A stretch of DNA of 64,000 bases from Leeuwenhoekiella polynyae (GTDB taxonomy: Bacteria > Bacteroidota > Bacteroidia > Flavobacteriales > Flavobacteriaceae): the NCBI RefSeq assembly GCF_042683665.1, contig NZ_JBHUOO010000003.1; one strand, written 5' to 3'. Position 1 is the first letter of the stretch, and each line of letters begins with the position of its first letter. The translations under genes and the position numbers were made by a program. Below the pieces are notes generated by a model. It was given only the letters and a program-made list of their open reading frames with translations, was not told where the DNA came from and did not search any database. This document shows positions 43,917 through 52,524 of the stretch, one piece after another.

Positions 43917-46616
43917 ATGACTACATTCATTGACGAAGTAATAGAAGACATCTTAAATTCTAAATTACCACTAGCTGAAACTGTGGTGATCTTACCTTCT
44001 AAAAGAGCAGGAAGCTTCTTTTTAAAGAAATTGAAAGAGCATCTTAAAGATGACGTTTGCTTTCTTCCTCAGACGCTAAGTATTGAAGAACTTATAGAGG
44101 AAATATCTGGATTAACAGCTGCTTCTCAAACACAGCTTCAGGTTGAATTGTATCATGTATATCAAAGTCAATTTGATGGAGAAACTCCAGAAGCTTTTTT
44201 GAACTTTTTAGGCTGGGGGCAAACCTTACTAGGTGATTTTAATGAAATTGATCGCCATCTGATCCCAACTGACAAATTCTTTGATTATTTATCTGCCGTA
44301 AAAGAACTCAACCATTGGTCAACTGATACCAGTTCACAACTTGTCACAAACTACCTAATATTCTGGAAGTCTATCAACACCTATTATACCAGCTATAAAA
44401 AACATTTAGAGGATTTAGGCTTAGGTTATCAAGGTATGCTTTATCGCAAAGCAGTTGACAATGTCACTTCTTTTTTAGGTGAAGACAAGCAACACTATAT
44501 TTTTTGTGGTTTCAACGCTCTAAATACTGCAGAACAAGAACTCATAAAAAACTTTTTACAGCGACCTACAACAAAAATTTACTGGGATATTGACCCTTAT
44601 TTTTTAAATGACAACAATCACGTTACAGCAACGTTTATAAAATCGTATTTAAAAGAATGGCCTGGCCTTAAAGAAAAGAGTCTCTTGCTTCCCAAGCAAA
44701 ATTCAAGCTTCAATACTCCAAAAAATATTACCGCTACCGGTATCTCTCAAAATATTGGTCAGGTTAAATACACCGGTCAATTACTTTCTGACTTCTCAAA
44801 AGAAGAATTAGAAGATACTGCCGTTATTCTGGGTGACGAAGCTTTACTTCTACCGTTACTCAACTCTTTGCCCGCTTCCGTTAAGAATCTTAATGTAACG
44901 ATGGGGCTTCCGTTAGGGCAGGTAGCACAAGCTGCTTTTTTTGAAAGTTGGTTTCAACTTCAAATCAATCATAAAGAACAAGGATATTATTATAAAGATG
45001 TACTTTCCATTTTAGATCAGCAGTATACGATATATCTTCTAGGAGATGAGCGAAAAAATCTAAAAAAGGAAATCACCCAAAAGAATTTGGTTTTTGTCAA
45101 GCCAAATGATCTTAATAAAGAAGCTTCAGAAAATTATAAGCTACTTTTTAATTCTTGGAATGAAAACACCTCAAAAGCTTTAGAGCAAATTTTAAAAGGT
45201 ATTCAATGTTTGAAAGAGATTCTGTTTCCGGAGCAAAATTGGCTTCAGCTTGAATTTCTGCACGCATTTTTAGAGCTATTTACGCGATTAACAAACTTAA
45301 ATGAAGCCTATCCATACCTCAACGATATTAAAACCCTCAAACAGTTTTATAAAGATTTACTGAGTCAGGAGACTTTAGATTTTAGAGGTGACCCTTATCA
45401 AGGACTTCAGATTATGGGGGTTCTAGAATCTCGGGTTCTTGATTTTAAAAATATAATCATCACTTCTTTAAATGAAGGCACATTTCCGTCAGGAAAAAGT
45501 CAAAATAGTTTCATCCCTTTTGATTTAAAGATTGAATATAAACTGCCCACCTACCGCGAGAAAGACGCGATTTATGCGTATCACTTTTTTAGACTGTTAC
45601 AACGCGCCGAACATATAAATCTCATTTACAACAATGAAGCTGGTGGCTTAAACAGCGGTGAGAAAAGCAGATTTTTATTACAGTTAGCAACAGATCCTGA
45701 CGCAAATTATACATACATTGAACAAAGTGCTTCTGCTTCAGTAAGGCTTGAACCCCAAACGCTCAAAGAAATAGAAAAAACACCCACTATAATCGAAGCT
45801 ATAAAAAAGCATGCGGCTTCAGGGTTTTCGCCTTCAGCATTAACGACCTATATACGCAATCCTGTTGATTTTTATTATAAATATGTTTTAGGTATTAAAG
45901 AGCTCGATGAAGTTGAAGATGTAATCGCACACAATACATTAGGGACCGTTGTTCACGAAACGCTAGATACTCTATACAAGCCTTACCTAAACACCATACT
46001 TTCTAAAGAAATTGTAGAGAAAATGCTGAGCACAATTGATGCGGAAGTTAAGCGCCAGTTTGAACTCAACTACAATGCGATCAATATCAAAACCGGGAAA
46101 AATCTCATTATTTTTAATGTTGCAAAACAATTTGTGACTAATTTTTTAAATCAGGAATTGCAAACCATAACCTCTGGTAGCGAGATTATTATTAAAGATC
46201 TTGAGACAAAATATGTGGCTCAGCTTTCTCCTGAAATTTGTATTAAAGGAACCGTTGACCGCGTAGATCAAATAAATGGAGTAACCCGTATTTTAGATTA
46301 TAAAACAGGAAAAGTAGATACCCCACAATTAGTAATTAAAGATTGGGACGAATTAATCACAGATTATAAAAAGCAGTCTAAAGCCTTTCAGGTCTTGTGT
46401 TATGCTTTGATGATTTCTAAAAAAGAAACGCTACCTGAACAAGTTGAAGCCGGTATTATTTCCTTTAAAAATCTGAACAAAGGATTTTTAAAACTCACTG
46501 AAAATAAAAACTCAAACATTACACAAGAACTTCTGGAAACCTTTGAAAGCTATTTGCTCAAGCTTATTGATGAAATAGTAAATAGTTCTGTTCCGTTTAT
46601 TGAAAAAGAAGTTTAA
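43917..46616 (+). CDS. PD-(D/E)XK nuclease, AddB-like
   Basis: Protein of 899 residues, the second subunit of an AddAB-type helicase-nuclease. The N-terminal helicase-like half is degenerate (VVILPSKRAGSFF replaces Walker A). The middle has GDPYQGLQIMGVLESRVLDFKNIIITSLNEG, typical of AddB. The C-terminal nuclease has SPSALTTYIRNPVDFYYKYVLGI, GTVVHETLD and ILDYKTGKVD. Firmicute AddB carries four cysteines for an iron-sulfur cluster around the nuclease domain; none is seen in the equivalent segments here. It starts 7 bp after a terminator, and its partner gene ends 3.2 kb upstream, with two OmpA genes between them. Confidence 0.9.
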   Translation: MTTFIDEVIEDILNSKLPLAETVVILPSKRAGSFFLKKLKEHLKDDVCFLPQTLSIEELIEEISGLTAASQTQLQVELYHVYQSQFDGETPEAFLNFLGWGQTLLGDFNEIDRHLIPTDKFFDYLSAVKELNHWSTDTSSQLVTNYLIFWKSINTYYTSYKKHLEDLGLGYQGMLYRKAVDNVTSFLGEDKQHYIFCGFNALNTAEQELIKNFLQRPTTKIYWDIDPYFLNDNNHVTATFIKSYLKEWPGLKEKSLLLPKQNSSFNTPKNITATGISQNIGQVKYTGQLLSDFSKEELEDTAVILGDEALLLPLLNSLPASVKNLNVTMGLPLGQVAQAAFFESWFQLQINHKEQGYYYKDVLSILDQQYTIYLLGDERKNLKKEITQKNLVFVKPNDLNKEASENYKLLFNSWNENTSKALEQILKGIQCLKEILFPEQNWLQLEFLHAFLELFTRLTNLNEAYPYLNDIKTLKQFYKDLLSQETLDFRGDPYQGLQIMGVLESRVLDFKNIIITSLNEGTFPSGKSQNSFIPFDLKIEYKLPTYREKDAIYAYHFFRLLQRAEHINLIYNNEAGGLNSGEKSRFLLQLATDPDANYTYIEQSASASVRLEPQTLKEIEKTPTIIEAIKKHAASGFSPSALTTYIRNPVDFYYKYVLGIKELDEVEDVIAHNTLGTVVHETLDTLYKPYLNTILSKEIVEKMLSTIDAEVKRQFELNYNAINIKTGKNLIIFNVAKQFVTNFLNQELQTITSGSEIIIKDLETKYVAQLSPEICIKGTVDRVDQINGVTRILDYKTGKVDTPQLVIKDWDELITDYKKQSKAFQVLCYALMISKKETLPEQVEAGIISFKNLNKGFLKLTENKNSNITQELLETFESYLLKLIDEIVNSSVPFIEKEV

Positions 46617-46675
46617 AACTAATTCCATATTTTTTTCGTTATATAGTATACTAAAAATTACAGAGATTTTTAGCA

Positions 46676-46683
46676 TACTTTTG
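46676..46683 (+). promoter_or_regulatory. Probable -7 element of the thioredoxin-ApbE operon
   Basis: TACTTTTG matches TAnnTTTG, 64 bp before the first ATG of the operon. No clear TTG lies 19-20 nt upstream. Confidence 0.4.
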
Positions 46684-46747
46684 GTTCCTCTTTTGCAATA
46701 TAGAGCTGTAAGCGTATCTAACACTTACACCCTTTAAATAATAAATT

Positions 46748-47185
46748 ATGAGAAAACTAATTTTAAGTTTTATTTTAATGCTAGCATCTTTTCAACTAGC
46801 AAGCGCACAAGAGTGGACAACAGATATAAACAAAGCAAAACAATTGGCTGCAAAAGAACATAAACCTATTATTTTGGTTTTTCAGGGCTCAGATTGGTGT
46901 GCACCGTGCATCAAACTAGATAAAGAAATCTGGCAAGCAGATTCTTTTAAAACCTATGCTAAGACTCATTATATAATGCTACAAGCAGATTTTCCACGGA
47001 AAAAGAAAAATGCGCTTCCTGCAGATTTACAGGCCGCTAATAATAAACTTGCCGAAAAATACAATCCCAATGGTTATTTTCCATTCGTTGTCGTTTTAGA
47101 TGAAAAAGGTAATGTTTTAGGAAAAACGGGCTACGAGAAAACCGCGCCTGAAGCTTATATAAAAAACCTCAACGCCTTTTTATAA
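46748..47185 (+). CDS. Secreted thioredoxin-family protein
   Basis: Exported thioredoxin-fold protein of 145 residues. A signal peptide ends near QLASAQ (residue 21). The active site is WCAPC (Cys51 and Cys54, CAPC), preceded by PIILVFQGSDW, the layout of the thioredoxin_7 (DsbD-gamma-like) group. The cis-proline region is FPFVVVLDEKGNV. It should act in the periplasm as a disulfide reductase or isomerase. It is the first of four tightly spaced genes with apbE, DUF4266 and DUF3570, so its natural substrate may be one of those proteins. Confidence 0.9.
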   Translation: MRKLILSFILMLASFQLASAQEWTTDINKAKQLAAKEHKPIILVFQGSDWCAPCIKLDKEIWQADSFKTYAKTHYIMLQADFPRKKKNALPADLQAANNKLAEKYNPNGYFPFVVVLDEKGNVLGKTGYEKTAPEAYIKNLNAFL

Positions 47186-47189
47186 GTTT

Positions 47190-48173
47190 ATGCGATTTGC
47201 AACGGTTTCCATTTTACTGTTTTTATGCAGTCAAATCTTAAGTGCACAAGAGACTTATAAACGCACGCTCAAACTGATGGGTAGTCGTTTTGATATAACG
47301 GTAGTTGCAGCAAATAAAACTCAAGGTGACGCATATATAGACTTGGCTGTTGCCGAAATCACACGAATTGAAAAATTGATTTCATCCTGGGATCCCAATT
47401 CTCAAACTTCTCAAATTAATGCCGATGCCGGAAAAATTCCGGTTAAGGTTGATCCAGAATTGATACAACTCATACAACGGTCACTCGGGATTTCAAAACT
47501 CACTGATGGGGCTTTTGATATCAGTTACGCGTCGATGGATAAAATCTGGAAGTTTGACGGTAGTATGACCATGATGCCTTCAGAGCAAAAAATTGCCCAA
47601 TCTGTAGCGAAAGTAGGCTATGAAAATATAGTTATAGATCCTGTTGAACAAACTGTCTTTCTTAAAAAAGAAGGAATGAAAATTGGTTTTGGTGCAATTG
47701 GTAAAGGTTATGCTGCTGATCGCGCTAAAGAATTACTGATTCAAAATGGTGTCACTTCAGGAATTATAAACGCATCTGGTGATATGAATACCTGGGGAAA
47801 GCAAACTTCTGGCGAACCGTGGAAGGTAGCCATTACAAACCCGCTAGATAAAAATAAGGTGTTTGCATTATTGCCCGTAATAAATAGTGCCGTTGTAACA
47901 TCCGGAGACTATGAAAAATACGTAACTTTCAATAACATCCGTTATTCACACATTATAGATCCGCGTAGTGGATACCCCGCTACCGGAATCATTAGCGCAA
48001 CAGTTTTTGCTTCAAAAGCAGAACTGGCAGATGCTCTGGCGACATCTGTATTTGTGATGGGGATTGAAGTTGGGCTCAATCGCATCAATCAACTGCCTAA
48101 CATTGAATGTATAATTATTGATGAGAATGGCACCGTTCATAAATCAGATCATATAGAAATTCAGAAACCATGA
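47190..48173 (+). CDS. apbE: FAD:protein FMN transferase
   Basis: Periplasmic flavin transferase of 327 residues. It splits FAD and attaches FMN to a serine or threonine of a target protein. A signal peptide ends near ILSAQ. Landmarks are LKLMGSRFDITV, ISSWDPNSQTSQIN, LTDGAFDISYASM, and the catalytic core GFGAIGKGYAADRAKELL, GIINASGDMNTWG and the late DALATSVFVMG, which supply FAD and metal ligands. It starts 4 bp after the thioredoxin gene and overlaps the DUF4266 gene by 4 bp. The neighbouring DUF3570 protein is the best visible target (SGAS motif). Confidence 0.95.
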   Translation: MRFATVSILLFLCSQILSAQETYKRTLKLMGSRFDITVVAANKTQGDAYIDLAVAEITRIEKLISSWDPNSQTSQINADAGKIPVKVDPELIQLIQRSLGISKLTDGAFDISYASMDKIWKFDGSMTMMPSEQKIAQSVAKVGYENIVIDPVEQTVFLKKEGMKIGFGAIGKGYAADRAKELLIQNGVTSGIINASGDMNTWGKQTSGEPWKVAITNPLDKNKVFALLPVINSAVVTSGDYEKYVTFNNIRYSHIIDPRSGYPATGIISATVFASKAELADALATSVFVMGIEVGLNRINQLPNIECIIIDENGTVHKSDHIEIQKP

Positions 48174-48382
48174 TAAAAAAACTAAGTCTTGTAGTTGTTT
48201 TGGCATTTATGTTTACCAGTTGCGTTGCTGTTAAAGAATATGAGAAGGTAAACATTAATGATCCTGATATGGCACTAGCAGATAAACCTGCAGACCGCAA
48301 TGTTTCTACTTTTCATTCTTATCGTGAGGCGGCAGCAGGAGCTAACGGAGGTAAGACCGGCGGAGGTTGCGGTTGTAATTAA
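48170..48382 (+). CDS. DUF4266 small lipoprotein
   Basis: Tiny lipoprotein of 70 residues. Signal and lipobox are at the start (LAFMFTSC, Cys18), followed by the DUF4266 core VKEYEKVNINDPDMALADK and an FHSYREAAAG segment, and a glycine-rich tail ending TGGGCGCN with Cys67 and Cys69. DUF4266 has no known function; proteins of this size and tail are typical. The CxC end could bind metal or form a disulfide, and a thioredoxin is encoded two genes upstream. It overlaps apbE by 4 bp (ATGA) and precedes the DUF3570 gene by 11 bp. Confidence 0.9.
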   Translation: MIKKLSLVVVLAFMFTSCVAVKEYEKVNINDPDMALADKPADRNVSTFHSYREAAAGANGGKTGGGCGCN

Positions 48383-48393
48383 TTCAAAAAACT

Positions 48394-49668
48394 ATGCTTA
48401 AAAACTACTCTATTTTAGCCCTATTCTTTTGTATTAATACATTAGCATTCGCACAGCAAGATCAATCTGAAAACACATATAAAAAACGGGTTTTAGAAAC
48501 TACCGAAATTGACCTATTGAGTAGCTATTATGGGCAGCAAGGTAATAATGCTGCGGTTAGCGGTGGTTTGGGAACCGAAGAATTAACTGATGCGACAGGA
48601 ACTATTGTGGTCTCAATCCCTATAAATGCTGATGCTATTTTAACCATAGATGCAGGGGTTTCGGCATATACATCTGCATCTTCTTCAAACATCAATCCTT
48701 TTGACGGAAGTAATGGCGCTGATATTTATCAGGCATCTTCGGGAGCATCACGCAGCGATACCTGGGCTAATCTTACGGGTTCTTACACCCACAACTCAGA
48801 TGACCGTAACAAAATATGGTCTGCAAAAGCTTCGGTATCTTCAGAATACGACTATTTTTCTATTGGTTTTGGTGGAAGCTATACCCGTCTCTTCAATGAA
48901 AAAAATACCGAATTGAGCATAAGAGCTAATGTTTATTTAGATACCTGGACTACTATTTATCCTATCGAATTGAGACCCGGTGCTGCCTATGGCGATTCTA
49001 ACTACAATCCCACTTTTACACCATTTAATGATAAAGGCAGAAACTCGTATTCGTTAGGTTTTGGTTTCTCTCAAATACTATCTAAAAATGTGCAAGGTTC
49101 GCTAGCGCTAGATCTGGTTCAGCAAAGTGGTTTATTATCTACACCTTTTCAACGGGTTTATTTTAGCGACAGCCCAGATGTCTTCTTTGATAATTTTCAA
49201 CTGGCTGATGACGTAGAACGCTTACCCAATAATCGCTTTAAAATTGCTGCAGGCGGTAGGTTAAATTATTACATAAATGCTGCACTAGTTTTGCGTTCCT
49301 ATTACCGGTATTATACAGACGATTGGGGCATAAACTCACATACCGCCAGTCTTGAGATTCCTGTAAAACTAGGCGATAAGTTTACTGTTTATCCGTCTTA
49401 CCGCTATTATACGCAAACAGCCGCAGATCAATTTGGGGCTTATGAAACGCACCTTTCTACTGATACGTTCTATACATCAGATTATGACCTGTCTAAGTAT
49501 AATGCCAATCAGTTTGGTTTCGGTATAAACTATACTGATATTTTTGCTAATTTCCATCTACTACAATTTGGTCTTAAAAGCATTGATCTTAAATACTACA
49601 ATTATAAACGAAATACCGGACTCAGTTCAAACATCATCACTGCCGGATTTAAATTTGTTCAAGACTAA
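48394..49668 (+). CDS. DUF3570 outer-membrane beta-barrel protein
   Basis: Protein of 424 residues with a signal peptide (cleavage near AFAQQ) and many amphipathic strands with aromatic ends, closing in FKFVQD, so very likely an outer-membrane barrel. The DUF3570 landmarks are KKRVLETTEIDLLSSYYGQQG near the start and the DTWTTIYPIELR segment. Residues 116-119 are SGAS (codons 48739-48750) within DIYQASSGASRSD. This resembles the ApbE flavinylation motif [ST]GA[ST], although the usual Asp three residues before is Gln here. It is the last gene of the operon. A weak stem (AAAGC/GCTTT, 49667-49685) with AATTTTT follows. Confidence 0.9.
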   Translation: MLKNYSILALFFCINTLAFAQQDQSENTYKKRVLETTEIDLLSSYYGQQGNNAAVSGGLGTEELTDATGTIVVSIPINADAILTIDAGVSAYTSASSSNINPFDGSNGADIYQASSGASRSDTWANLTGSYTHNSDDRNKIWSAKASVSSEYDYFSIGFGGSYTRLFNEKNTELSIRANVYLDTWTTIYPIELRPGAAYGDSNYNPTFTPFNDKGRNSYSLGFGFSQILSKNVQGSLALDLVQQSGLLSTPFQRVYFSDSPDVFFDNFQLADDVERLPNNRFKIAAGGRLNYYINAALVLRSYYRYYTDDWGINSHTASLEIPVKLGDKFTVYPSYRYYTQTAADQFGAYETHLSTDTFYTSDYDLSKYNANQFGFGINYTDIFANFHLLQFGLKSIDLKYYNYKRNTGLSSNIITAGFKFVQD

Positions 49669-49817
49669 AGCATTATTGTCGCTTTAATTTTTCGATAAAC
49701 GAAAGAGAACTTATACTTTTAAGCCAATGTAAATTTATTGGGGTTTACCCTTCTCTATTTATTTACAGAAACAATATAATTTTTAAATCTCGGGGCCCGA
49801 GTAAAACCTTTTAGTCA

Positions 49818-51761
49818 ATGAATTTTTTCAATCGAAAATTGACCTTAGCAACTCTTGTTTTAGGAGGGGTTGCAATAGGTATCGCGCAAGAAGCGCAAGG
49901 CAATCAACAACTTTTTAGTGAGTTCTTAGAACATAGCGGTAATGAGTTTCGCACCGCAACCGGCAAACCGGGTGAGCACTACTGGCAAAACGAAACCGAT
50001 TATAAAATTGAAGCCACACTAGATGATAAAGCACATACCATAACCGGTAAACTTACTTTAGAATATACTAACAACAGTCCACAAACACTTGATTTTATCT
50101 GGATGCATCTGGAGCAAAATCGCTTTACAGAAAATTCACGTGGAAATCTAACAACTCCTATAGGCGGTAATCGCTATAACGGCGATGTAGACGGCGGTTA
50201 CACCATTACAAATCTTAAGGCAAAAGTAAAACGCAGCACTTCATCAAAACACATCATTACAGATACGCGTATGCAAGTGTTTTTTGATGAACCGATTCCC
50301 GCTGATGGCGGTAAAGCAACCATTTCTATGGACTTTACCTATAAAATTCCGGTGAAAGGAATGGATCGTATGGGACGTTTAGAAACCAAAAATGGCACCA
50401 TCTACGCGTTAGCTCAGTGGTATCCTCGTGCAGCTGTTCTTGATGATATTGAAGGATGGAATATTGAGCCTTATCTAGGCGCTGGTGAATTCTATTTAGA
50501 TTATGGTGATTATGAATTCAAAATTACTGCACCGTATAACCACATTGTAGTGGCTTCTGGAGCATTACAAAATGAAAAAGATGTGCTTTCTGCTACAATG
50601 CGTGATCGTATGGAAAAAGCAGAAAATAGCGACGAGACGGTTTATATTGTTAAACCTGAAGAATTAGATAATATGTCTTTACGCGCAAAACAAAGCGGTA
50701 CATTAACGTGGAATTTTAAAATGGAAAACACCCGTGATGTAGCTTTTGCTTCTTCTAAAGCTTTTATCTGGGATGCCGCAAAAATCAATTTACCTAGCGG
50801 AAAAAAAGCAGTAGCACAATCGGTTTATCCTATTGAAAGTGATGGTCAGGAAGCCTGGACGCGTTCTACTGAATACACCAAGCATTCAATTGAAAATAAT
50901 TCTGAAATGTGGTATGAATACCCATATCCTGTTGCAGTAAATGTAGCTGCAGATATAGGCGGAATGGAATATCCGGGACTGAGCTTTTGCAGCTGGAAAT
51001 CTACAAGTGCCGGACTTTGGGGCGTTACAGATCACGAGTTTGGCCACAACTGGTTCCCAATGATTGTGGGCACAAACGAACGCCGCTATGCGTGGATGGA
51101 TGAAGGCTTCAACACCTTTATCAACTATTACAGTACAATGAAATTCAACAATGGTGAATATCCTGCACGATTGAATCAAACTCGTAATTCTGTAAGCTGG
51201 TACACAAGTCCATCGCGTGAGGGAATAGACACCTATCCAGATGCCGTTAATTTGAGAAACTTAGGTATGATCGCTTATGCAAAACCAGCACAAGGTCTGC
51301 TTATGTTGCGTGAGTATATTTTAGGACCAGAACGTTTTGACAACGCATTTAAGTCTTACATCAAAACCTGGGCGTACAAACATCCACAACCGCGAGATTT
51401 TTTCAATCATATGGAAAATGTAGCCGGTGAAAACTTAGCCTGGTTCTTTAAAGGATGGTTCTACGGTACCGGAAATATTGATCTGGCTGTAAACAGTGTA
51501 AGACCCTATCAAGGTAATTATGTAATTAGTATTTCTAATGAAGGTGATATCCCAATGCCGGTTAAAATGCTGGTAACTTTTGATGATAAAACCACGCAAT
51601 TGGTCGAATTACCAGTAGAAATCTGGCAACGTGAAAACAGCTGGAATTATATGCTGAACACAGATAAGAAAGTGAGCAAAGTGGAGCTTGATCCTAACAA
51701 GATCTTACCAGATGTAAACTTCTCTAACGACAGCTGGCCGGTATCTCAATACCAGAATTAA
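49818..51761 (+). CDS. M1 family metallopeptidase (aminopeptidase N-like)
   Basis: Secreted zinc peptidase of 647 residues. A signal peptide precedes a beta-rich N-terminal domain (YKIEATLDDKAHTITGKLTLEYTNNSPQTLDFIWMHLEQN). The zinc site is HEFGH at residues 406-410 with the third ligand Glu429 (HExxH-x18-E), in TDHEFGHNWFPMIVGTNERRYAWMDEGF. The GAMEN exopeptidase motif is replaced by GGMEYPG, as in many secreted Bacteroidota M1 enzymes. The C-terminus has no obvious type 9 secretion domain. It is monocistronic with a strong terminator. Substrate unknown; likely peptide scavenging. Confidence 0.93.
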   Translation: MNFFNRKLTLATLVLGGVAIGIAQEAQGNQQLFSEFLEHSGNEFRTATGKPGEHYWQNETDYKIEATLDDKAHTITGKLTLEYTNNSPQTLDFIWMHLEQNRFTENSRGNLTTPIGGNRYNGDVDGGYTITNLKAKVKRSTSSKHIITDTRMQVFFDEPIPADGGKATISMDFTYKIPVKGMDRMGRLETKNGTIYALAQWYPRAAVLDDIEGWNIEPYLGAGEFYLDYGDYEFKITAPYNHIVVASGALQNEKDVLSATMRDRMEKAENSDETVYIVKPEELDNMSLRAKQSGTLTWNFKMENTRDVAFASSKAFIWDAAKINLPSGKKAVAQSVYPIESDGQEAWTRSTEYTKHSIENNSEMWYEYPYPVAVNVAADIGGMEYPGLSFCSWKSTSAGLWGVTDHEFGHNWFPMIVGTNERRYAWMDEGFNTFINYYSTMKFNNGEYPARLNQTRNSVSWYTSPSREGIDTYPDAVNLRNLGMIAYAKPAQGLLMLREYILGPERFDNAFKSYIKTWAYKHPQPRDFFNHMENVAGENLAWFFKGWFYGTGNIDLAVNSVRPYQGNYVISISNEGDIPMPVKMLVTFDDKTTQLVELPVEIWQRENSWNYMLNTDKKVSKVELDPNKILPDVNFSNDSWPVSQYQN

Positions 51762-51781
51762 GAATTCTGTTTTATAACTAC

Positions 51782-51815
51782 AACCCCCGAATGATTATCA
51801 TTCGGGGGTTTTTTA
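51782..51815 (+). terminator. Rho-independent terminator after the M1 peptidase gene
   Basis: Stem AACCCCCGAATGA and TCATTCGGGGGTT (51782-51794 and 51798-51810) with a three-base loop and TTTTTT. Very stable. Confidence 0.9.
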
Positions 51816-51884
51816 TGCTCGTATGCGGAGTGTAACAAACTTTTGTTTTGCACTACTTATAGTTAAACAAATCATCAATTAATT

Positions 51885-52274
51885 ATGGAAATTCAACCTA
51901 ACAACCTCAGTACCTTTAGAGTTCTTTTTATCATAAAAGGAATCTTCAATCTTCTCGGTGCTTTATTCTTTGTGGGTTACGGCTTTTTTATGAATATGCT
52001 TTTTAGTGAAGTAGGACACGATGCTTCGGCACCTTTTGAAATGTCTACATTCTTTGGTATCATAAGCGGTTTAGGTTTTGTTGTCTGTCTTATTTTTGGG
52101 ATTGTGACACTCATAGCGGCTAAATATATTGGCGAAGCACGTAATTATACTTTTGTTCTTATAGCTTCAATAATGAACTGTCTTACGGGGATTTTAGGTA
52201 TTCTTCTGGGTGTTTTTGCTATTTTAGAGATCAACAAACCGCATGTTAAAGTACTATTTGATCAGAATCAATAG
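51885..52274 (+). CDS. Hypothetical membrane protein
   Basis: I do not recognise this protein of 129 residues. It has three or four predicted membrane helices: about residues 12-34 (VLFIIKGIFNLLGALFFVGYGFF), 52-78 (GIISGLGFVVCLIFGIVTLIAAKYI), and 86-118 (FVLIASIMNCLTGILGILLGVFAIL). The N-terminus has no cleavable signal. The layout is like the many small DUF4870- or TM2-like membrane proteins of Bacteroidota, but no signature is decisive. It lies 250 bp before the fluoride exporter gene and separate from the riboswitch transcript, so a link is unlikely. Confidence 0.7.
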   Translation: MEIQPNNLSTFRVLFIIKGIFNLLGALFFVGYGFFMNMLFSEVGHDASAPFEMSTFFGIISGLGFVVCLIFGIVTLIAAKYIGEARNYTFVLIASIMNCLTGILGILLGVFAILEINKPHVKVLFDQNQ

Positions 52275-52401
52275 AGTATTTTCTATTGACTACAATTCAA
52301 TATTAGTTTAAGAATCAACTTAATCTCAATTGATTTTAGAGTAGAATAACCTACTTGAATATGAAAATTGTATTTCATCAAAATCCTTTCAAGATTTCTG
52401 T

Positions 52402-52409
52402 TATCTTTG
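52402..52409 (+). promoter_or_regulatory. Probable -7 element of the fluoride-exporter promoter
   Basis: TATCTTTG matches TAnnTTTG and would start the transcript about 14 bp before the fluoride riboswitch aptamer at 52423. No good TTG was found 19-20 nt upstream. Confidence 0.5.
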
Positions 52410-52420
52410 CTCTTTAAATT

Positions 52421-52510
52421 AAAGGCAATGAGGTCTGCCTCAAACCGCTTCAAATGAAGCTGATGACTTCTACTAAAAACGGCCACAGACGTGAGTCGCA
52501 GTAGAATCAT
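52421..52510 (+). promoter_or_regulatory. Fluoride (crcB-motif) riboswitch
   Basis: The aptamer (52423-52474) matches the crcB motif fold and its conserved bases. P1 is AGGCA (52423-52427) with TGCCT (52436-52440). P2 is GAGGTC (52430-52435) with GACTTC (52465-52470), with one GU wobble. P3 is GCTTC (52447-52451) with GAAGC (52456-52460) and an AAAT loop. The signature segments AAACCGC and GCTGATGACTTCTACT compare directly with the Thermotoga crystal-structure sequence. A plausible expression platform follows: TTCTACT (52468-52474), part of P2, can pair instead with AGTAGAA (52500-52506), 18 bp before the ATG. Fluoride binding would favour the aptamer and free the start region. The downstream gene encodes a CLC-type exporter. 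Confidence 0.9.
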
Positions 52511-52524
52511 TTATATACGGCAGT

